Shown here: piece by piece, positions 57,515-64,000 of the stretch
How positions within the stretch are numbered: position 1 is the first letter of the stretch
Layout of the letters: every line of letters starts with the position of its first letter
From: Cloeon dipterum
Taxonomy: Eukaryota; Arthropoda; Insecta; Ephemeroptera; Baetidae
NCBI RefSeq assembly: GCF_949628265.1
Contig: NC_088787.1
Location: 33,096,844-33,160,843, forward strand
Direction of reading: 5' to 3'
DNA: 64,000 nucleotides
The notes under the pieces: model-generated
Told to the model about the DNA's origin: nothing
The model's database searches: none
Seen by the model: the letters and a program-made list of their open reading frames with translations, nothing else
Made by a program: the position numbers and the translations under genes

Positions 57515-60457
57515 TCAAACCGAGGGTTTGCTATCAAACGCGTCGTTTCCAGCCTGGGTCATGCCCATTTCGGCCAGCAAATCGTCCATCCCCTGCGGGA
57601 TGTTGTTTTGCGCCAGCTCCTTGCTCATCTGGCTGTACTGTGAGGGGCAGAGAAGAGCAGTGTTAGTTTTTCCAGTATCCCACCAAAACCAGCATTACCT
57701 TTTCCAGTTCCTCCCTGAGTGCGAAGACCGCCTTTTCCCTGTCGGCGACCAATTCTTCTAGGTACTGATAGCGCAGCTTCTTGCGAGCACGGCACTCGCG
57801 GGCGCTCTGTCTGCTCCTCTCTAAAACCATTTGTTGGGCTTCTCATGAATTAGTGCCGACATAGTGACTTTGCACGAGGTGTTGGTCGGTCGAGGGTGAC
57901 CGGTTTTTTACAGATAATAAATCGCATTCGAGCTACTCACCCAGTTTGGCTCTCATGTCACTTTTTTCCGCCTTCCTCCCCGGCTTCCTGCCGCGCTTGC
58001 CGCTCTCTTTACGTTCGCCGCGAGAACCGTCCTGCAACAAGGAACAAATTGAATCAAATTAATTGGTCAGAAATTAAAATTTTAACAAAAATATTAAAAA
58101 AATATAATACTTTAAAAAGAGAAACATAAAATTTCTTGGAAACTCGGGTTAGTGAAAGAGTGTTCAAAATTTAAATAAAAAGAAAAATAGCTGTAAATGG
58201 AAAAAACTGTATGAATAATAATAAATCTATGTTTGTAATTCACAATTAAAGTGTTGTAGAAGCGAAATAATGTTATGAGCAGTATCGCTGAAATGTCACA
58301 AAAGTGCCGGCACGTTGAAACGCATTAAGTCAGTCGGTGTACGTGCCGATCGCGAATGTCGAAACCCGGCTCTATTTGAAAATGACAAAAAAAGTTACAA
58401 GTATGACAGAGCAAAGAAAATACGAGACGAGACATTTCTGAACTCGTTTCGGACACTCACTGCTCCGATCGGTAAATTTCAATGTTAATTTGCCGGAGTG
58501 ATCGGAGCGAATACGCAACCCACTTAGCAACAGATCCACGGCCTAGCACCGACCCACCGACCAACGTACTGCGCAGTAAATTTGCCTCGGCGCGTTCGGT
58601 TGGCACCTCTGCGCCTAGCAGGCCTTTTCGTATTGAGCCCTTCGACGGAGCCGCGGCCAAGGGCAAGGGTGCCGGCCCCTGACATTGATATCAAATACGC
58701 AACCTTACAAAATTTTCGACAACCGCTTATGGACAATCGATTGCCACCTTCCTAATGTTTCAAAATTAGTTCTGCATTTCTTCTAGATTTTGAACTTTGT
58801 TTTACCGCCGCCTTTTGTGCGAAATTTGGACATTTTTGCGCAGTTAAGTAAGGTAATCTATGTGTACGTGTGGATCATGTGAGTGATTGAAATCAATGTT
58901 CAAAGAGTCAATTCGTATATGTCGAGATTAATATTTAATTGTTTTATTCATGATCTGTTGAAGTGTCTTTTAAAACCAGAAACTTAAAAAATACTTAATT
59001 TTAAATGAAAATGAAAGAAGTCGTTAAGTATCCCATTGATTGTTTCTTTATCAAGAGCCAGGTTGCAGGACGGTTTGCCAGAAATCTATTTAAATACAAA
59101 TAGATAAATAAAATTAAGTAAAATCAGTACATTTGCTTCTTATACTTTGGTTTCACTTTATCTTTTTTTAATAGGATTGATTTATTGTACCTTCAATCAT
59201 AATTTAAAATTGTTATAGAGCATTCTTAGGAAATACACGATATTCGCTAATTTTCCTATTATTTTAAATCGTAATTTATTTTTTCACAAACTATATTGGC
59301 TTTAAAGAAGAAAAGGGATGATTTTTATGGTGCCAGCTGAAAATTGCTTAGCAACAAATAAAAATGAAAATGACAGTAATCTTTAAAAACATTGTTTGAT
59401 TGGTATTTTTAATGAATTAGCTAACATACCAGTGTAGTAAATTAAAAACCAGTCTTATGAAATTATATATTAAAGAGAAGTACAAATTTATCTTGATTTA
59501 AATATTCTGACCCTATGACAACATTTATACGGCCAAAATTAACGCGGATGAGTTTTGTAAAAAAATTACGTTGGTATTAAATTTTTAATTGCAAATCGAA
59601 AATATTTTATTTTACCAATACATAATCAATTGTTGGTTGAATTTGTATACAGAATAAATAAACATCTCAAAATGTCATAGCATGCATCCATTTCATAAAA
59701 CGAGTGGAAAGGCAAATGATGCGTAGTTTACCGTGATTGTTTAGTTTATGGCACTCAAAAAGCTTTTAGTCCACTTTTAAATTATGTATTTACCATAAAA
59801 AGAAACAAAGATTCAATAGTTGGCTAGCAAACTTAAGAAAGATTATTCGGGACGATATTTCTAACTTAATTTTAACTGCCAATTAGTACATTTTTTAATT
59901 AACTGAGTAAATTATGGTAATTTCTAAAACACTAATCACATTTTCCTATTTCGCTGGTCAACAGCATTTTAACATTCAATATTTTTGTGTCATCGCAGAT
60001 TTCCCAAGAAAACACGGTTAGCTGTCGATGACCTGCGAGACTAACCAAAAAGAGAGAGCTTGTTGTCCTTCAACGCCAGAGTTACGCAAATAGAAACCTT
60101 GCATCCTCGCATTCAAGATCAATAATGCAGAAAGTTTGTGCCATGCTCTTGTGTTTACAAAATCGATAACGCGCCTTTGCGTCCGTCTCAGGGGTAATTT
60201 GGCAGCTCTCGCACCACCATCCCCATCGGACACTTCTTCCGGGACCGTCCGCGAGAGGTCATAGCCCCTTTCGAACAGATGAGTGACATCGAGGGTGCGA
60301 AAAAGTGACTCATTTAATAGGTGACGCGCAAAACAAATGGCGCCCGTGCATCGGACCTCATGAGTCTGCGAAAAGAAAAGGGATTGCGCGCTTGGAAACA
60401 CGAGTTTACCTGATCTGTGTTGTCCGCCTGCATCATGTCGAAGCCTGCGAAATCCAT
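57515..60457 (-). CDS. CREBL2: CREB-like 2 / REPTOR-binding-partner bZIP protein
   Basis: Four exons: 60457-60410, 58031-57941, 57820-57699 and 57637-57515 give 127 residues (human CREBL2 120). This is a small bZIP transcription factor. In flies the homologue REPTOR-BP pairs with REPTOR to drive the transcriptional response to low TORC1 activity. A Gly/Lys/Arg-rich segment (GKRGRKPGRK) precedes the basic region RSRQSARECRARKK (48-61), whose RQSARECRARKK core is family-specific. The zipper LRYQYLEELVADREKAV and ALREELEK comes next, ending near residue 100. The C-terminal 35 residues are acidic and divergent. Exon 1 is tiny (16 residues) and lies 2.4 kb away; I accepted it because it starts with ATG, keeps phase 0 and yields an N-terminus of family length. 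That exon is the least certain. Confidence 0.9.
58032..60409 (-). other. CREBL2 intron 1
   Basis: A 2378-nt intron. A GC-rich stretch at 58280-58700 with a 9-bp inverted repeat (GCTCCGATC/GATCGGAGC, about 58464-58507) could be an internal promoter or conserved regulatory block. The region 58720-60000 is AT-rich with nothing recognisable. Confidence 0.6.
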
Positions 60458-61770
60458 TTTGTACTCAAAGTCCCTCGTCGGGGCTGCGAGTCGGGGTCAA
60501 AAGAGGATTTTGAGGGCAGCTCACAGGAGGAAAACACTGCACGACTTTTCTTCTCACGCAATCTGTCTCACGTGACCGATCTTGTTTTTGTTTACTACAT
60601 CCAGCTGGTGTTTGACATTTTCATGGGCAGGGGGCAGGCACGACGGGGTGGGGTACCTTACCTCGCTCAGTTTTAAATCCCTCGCATCAGATGGCGCTTC
60701 GCTCGACCCGGAATGAACGGTTCACGAGCGACGAACTGGCAACCCGGATCGCGTCATGTGACCACTTCTAGGCGTTCTGATTGACTGAAAGCAGAAAGCA
60801 GAAATAATAGGTTGGGGAAGTAGATTCCGTCCGTGTTGAAGTTGCTCCTGACTTTCAACGAATTGCATTGAAGTCTTATAGGGTAAGATTTTATAACCCT
60901 TTTGCAGGATTTTCACTCTAAACCCCTTGAAAATGGGTAGTATAATTCAGGGTTACTGTCCGTTCAAATTAGGAGCATAACGAGCATAGTAACACCCATA
61001 ATTGGTTTCTCTGGCATCCGCCTGTTGCGCTCTTTTTCAGCTCAAGAGGTTGTGTTTCTTCTTTATGTATTATTTCCCCTATAAAATCTCGTTTCCTTAT
61101 TCTTATTAGCTCCTCAATTTCAATGGATTTAGGATAATTTTAGCCTACCAGTTAAACATCATAATAGCTTGTTATTTTTGACACTGCTGTCGTTATAATT
61201 AAATGTGATGATGATTCACCATTTGCAGTCATCTGTTTGCTGAGCCGTCACACCAAACAATTATTGTCTGTCACCTGAATCTGGATTTCAAAACTTTGAA
61301 GCAACATGTGAGTTTTAAAATTTCAACATATAATATTTTAAATTGCTTTGTCAATCATAAACAAATTTATGTATCATTACGTGAAGTATTTCCATGGATA
61401 AACAGGTTTTTGACTTCATAATATTTTTAATCTTGCTGTGCATAGTGATAATGCGGAAAGAGGGTCTACAAGACTGATAATATTATTTAGAGTAATGTGT
61501 GTCACTTAAGTAGATTACAAAAATGCAAATCAACTGGCCTAGTGAACCTGTTCTCTAGACAGATTTTTTAAATTCTCATTTTTCGCTGTGCAAAAGTGCA
61601 ACAGTAGTTTGATTTTATCTATACAATCATATTATTATCTTGGTGCAACCACATTGGGCCTCTTTATTTCCTTATCTCCAGCCCTTGTCACAGATTAGCC
61701 ATTGTGCGGCGCACACATCCATTTTGACGAACAGTTTCAACAGTTTTTGACACCTAAAATACATTCTAGG
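60458..61770. promoter_or_regulatory. Divergent region between CREBL2 and synaptobrevin
   Basis: 1.3 kb between start codons. The segment 60458-60790 is GC-rich and includes CACGTG and ATGTGAC motifs, probably the CREBL2 promoter/5'UTR. A TATCTCCAG acceptor at about 61680 and an in-frame TAG at 61696-61698 suggest that synaptobrevin has an upstream 5'UTR exon elsewhere in this space. No coding sequence is recognised. Confidence 0.45.
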
Positions 61771-63471
61771 ATGCCCGGTGACGGTACGTTCGATGGGGTG
61801 GGCCAGGCCCCCGCAAGAAACCCCCAGCAGGCGGCTGCCAACAAGAGGCTGCAGCAGACGCAGGCCCAGGTCGACGAGGTACGCAATAACAAAAATTATC
61901 TCCAACCATTATGCCCGTCATTTTGAAATTGGCGAAATTGGTTAATTCAAACCTTGAAATCACGATAGGTAGTAGGAATTATGCGAGTCAATGTGGAAAA
62001 GGTGCTGGAAAGAGATCAGAAATTGACCGAACTGGATGATCGAGCCGGTAAGAAAGTCTCTAGCTTTTTTCAGAGGCAGACGGGAAACTACACATTGACG
62101 CCAATTTCCTTGAATTAACCCCCCTATATATTTCCACTTTGCTAACCTCTCGACTTATACAAATTTCAATGTGTTTGTGAATGCATCCAGGTTGTGGATA
62201 TCATGCGGGATAATGTGCAGAAGGTGCTTGAAAGGGACACCAAGTTGTCTGAGTTAGACAACCGCGCAGGTGAGGCCTTCCAACTCTGCAGCTTTCAATT
62301 ATTTTCGTGCTTCCCTCCCGCCTCTCTGTCGACAATGTGTAGACTTCCAGTCTGACCTGAATTATTTTTATTTTGGCTGTGGAATGCTATTAATGTGGTA
62401 CACAAAAGTCCTAATAGGGTTGCCAAGTCTAAAAGCTGGGCAGGAATGGACACCTTCTCAAAATAGCAATCTGAATTCTACACATAAATTATTTTGTGTA
62501 ATAGCTTGTACTGTTATGCGCACTTTGTTTGCAAAATTTCTGTGTTTCGCTGCTCTTTTTTCTGCATCTGATGTTTTGATTTTACCTTTCCAGATGCACT
62601 CCAACAGGGAGCCACCCAATTTGAGCAGCAAGCTGGGAAACTGAAAAGGAAATACTGGTGGAAAAACCTGAAGGTGTGTTCACTATTTAAAACTTAAGCT
62701 CTAATAGATTTATGAAGTAAGGTTCAAATGCTTCAGATTTCTCATAAAATGTTTGTCATTTTTAGATGATGATCATCATGGGAGTGATCGCAGCTGTCAT
62801 TTTGATTATTATCTTAGGTGAGTGAATTATTGTTCTCCAGTAATTACAGTAGTCTGTAATGCACATTTGATTGCTTGAGTGTTTTGAATACTGATGACTT
62901 GAGCACTTACATCAATCATAGTAGTCATATTTGGAAGAAAAATTCAAGATTAGTAGTCATAAAATCAACTCCAATTTACTCATTTTCACTACATACTCTT
63001 GACGTAATTGTTCATTGGTGTCTTCGTTATATATATATATATATATTTATATGTAATGTTTTCTTCTAAACTAATTTTTCATCTTTCTTCACAGTAAAAT
63101 AGTGTATTCTTTGTTATGACACCAAGTAAGTGGCTGTAGTGTTTGGAATCATTTACTTTTGTGCGTTTCGAGACACTAAAATCTCATTTTGTGTGTTTCG
63201 TGTTATTAATGCTTGCATTTCATTCTTTTTGCACAGTCCTGATTTTCACCAATTAATAGTTGGTTGGTTTGGTTCCTTGCAAGTTTTCTGTCTTTTCTAA
63301 TTTATTGCAAGTAAGTGGTTGCTCGTTTGCGTTTCCACGACCGACGTCTAAGATCTGGTTGCATTCACAGCATCATTATGGCCCGAAAGTTCCAACTCTC
63401 CTGAAATGCTTCCAACACCAATGCCGCAGCCAATGCCGTCGCCGCAGCCTACACAACCTCCTGGAAAGTAA
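61771..63471 (+). CDS. Syb: Synaptobrevin/VAMP R-SNARE with alternative exon 2 and alternative ends
   Basis: Constitutive exons are 61771-61878, 62594-62673 and 62766-62817. Between the first two lies either 61969-62047 (2a) or 62191-62269 (2b). Three candidate last exons follow: 63095-63102, 63237-63256 and 63371-63471, giving proteins of about 108, 112 and 139 residues. It is the vesicle R-SNARE that pairs with syntaxin and SNAP-25 for exocytosis. The motif starts [11 protein letters not shown], has zero-layer Arg51 in both versions, continues through [19 protein letters not shown], and ends in the membrane anchor [13 protein letters not shown]. The membrane-proximal part mixes fly Syb-like ([10 protein letters not shown]) and nSyb-like (YWWKNLK) features, as in a single broadly used gene. 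The ATG follows an in-frame stop at 61696. Phases agree at all junctions. Confidence 0.92.
61969..62047 (+). other. Syb: Synaptobrevin alternative exon 2a (79 nt)
   Basis: Acceptor GATAG, donor GTAAGA, phase 0 to phase 1. It encodes 26 residues of the SNARE motif covering layers -4 to +3, with variable residues Gly39, Val43, Glu46, Gln53, Thr56 and Asp60. All layer residues match exon 2b. Confidence 0.9.
62191..62269 (+). other. Syb: Synaptobrevin alternative exon 2b (79 nt)
   Basis: Acceptor ATCCAG, donor GTGAGG, the same length and phases as 2a, 143 nt downstream. It differs from 2a at six of 26 residues (Asp39, Asp43, Gln46, Thr53, Ser56, Asn60), all on the helix surface. Including both exons would shift the frame. 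Confidence 0.9.
63095..63102 (+). other. Syb: Synaptobrevin terminal exon option 1
   Basis: After a TTCTTCACAG acceptor, two residues (Val-Lys) and a stop complete the protein directly after the membrane anchor. This is similar in length to the short neuronal forms of the family. Confidence 0.6.
63237..63256 (+). other. Syb: Synaptobrevin terminal exon option 2
   Basis: After a TTTTTGCACAG acceptor, the phase-matched reading gives VLIFTN and a stop, which lengthens the membrane anchor by a few hydrophobic residues. The acceptor is strong; use is unproven. Confidence 0.5.
63371..63471 (+). other. Syb: Synaptobrevin terminal exon option 3, proline-rich tail
   Basis: After an ATTCACAG acceptor, 33 phase-matched residues run to a stop: ASLWPESSN, then a Pro/Gln/Met-rich repeat ([17 protein letters not shown]). 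Long proline-rich luminal tails occur in fly Syb isoforms, which supports a real coding exon. Confidence 0.65.
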
Positions 63472-64000
63472 ACGTCGCGCCGTATTAAGGGACCCAATTT
63501 TTGTCAATTTAATTGGAACACTGCATTTTTCACGTCAATTTCAAAACGCTGTGCCTTAAACCAACCACCGCCTTCCAGACAAGCTACAATTAATACAAAT
63601 TTTCAACTATTTAATGAAGATATACCGTAACATACAGTTTTAAAAGGATTTGTGAAGTTGAAACAGAGATACAATATTGTACTGTACTTTGTGTTAAATG
63701 ATTTAGGTATTATTTACTGCTTCTTATTGTAAAGAGTTCTAACTTGGTTATTAAGAGTCGGAATATAGTTTTAATGAGGTGCTTTGTGTAATCTTTCTCT
63801 ACTTCTGTTCACAATTGGCCTAAACGATTCCTATAGTTTGTTAAAAATTAGTATTTTGCTAAGTTATAACTTGTAATTATGTTATACTTATTATGCAAGA
63901 GATAATTGTAATAAAACATTTGCTTTGACATATTATATGAATTAAGTTTTTCCAACTTCGACAACATCAACCTTTTGAGCAGGAAAGTACTGAGAAAATC
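63472..64000 (+). other. Synaptobrevin 3'UTR
   Basis: AT-rich non-coding sequence after the last stop. An AATAAA at 63910-63915 probably ends the transcript, giving a 3'UTR of about 450 nt. Nothing further is recognised to the window edge. Confidence 0.6.
63910..63915 (+). terminator. Poly(A) signal AATAAA, synaptobrevin
   Basis: Canonical hexamer followed by TTTG-rich sequence, about 440 nt after the last alternative stop codon. Confidence 0.6.

Noticed and set aside
61702-61770. N-terminal extension of synaptobrevin upstream of 61771
   Set aside because: The upstream codon is TTG, an in-frame TAG lies at 61696-61698, and the ATG at 61771 gives a normal-length N-terminus.

Overview
The window is nuclear DNA of an arthropod, most likely an insect. 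It is AT-rich, genes are split by GT-AG introns (many only 50-60 nt), signals are AATAAA/ATTAAA poly(A) sites, and every recognisable protein is a conserved animal one. I saw no bacterial operons, rRNA, CRISPR or recognisable tRNA. Gene models were built by hand: exons were joined where splice sites, phase and remembered family sequence agree, so coding coordinates are good but UTRs and transcription starts are mostly unknown.

Layout, left to right: a protein phosphatase 1 catalytic subunit (+, 977-9408) with a 5.7-kb second intron that holds a hAT-type MITE and a repeat cluster; LRRC47 (+, 12016-15173); a gene desert of about 20 kb (15174-35166) with hairpins and a 110-bp near-perfect inverted repeat; a secreted group III phospholipase A2 (+, 35167-37532); the Golgi Qb-SNARE GOSR1/GS28 (-, 37920-39424); the replication factor CDC45 (-, 40178-43525); the complex I subunit NDUFB5 (+, 43774-44824); choline/ethanolamine phosphotransferase CEPT1 (-, 46509-52308); mitochondrial valyl-tRNA synthetase (+, 53105-57231); the small bZIP CREBL2/REPTOR-BP (-, 57515-60457); and a synaptobrevin/VAMP gene (+, 61771-63471).

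The right half is tightly packed. CDC45/NDUFB5 (248 bp apart) and CEPT1/VARS2 (796 bp) are head-to-head pairs that may share promoters. PLA2/GOSR1 and VARS2/CREBL2 are tail-to-tail, with poly(A) signals almost touching. The genes form no single pathway; most are housekeeping, and the notable biology is in their splicing.

Most interesting observations: (1) synaptobrevin carries two tandem 79-nt versions of the exon for the centre of the R-SNARE motif, whose joint inclusion would break the frame, plus three candidate alternative terminal exons including a proline-rich tail; (2) CEPT1 carries two tandem 132-nt versions of one membrane-segment exon; (3) a short first exon of VARS2 encodes a mitochondrial presequence that single-ORF views miss; (4) there are two hAT-like MITEs of 249 and 248 bp, one with a perfect 8-bp target duplication, and an R-M-R repeat cluster whose middle part recurs 10 kb away.
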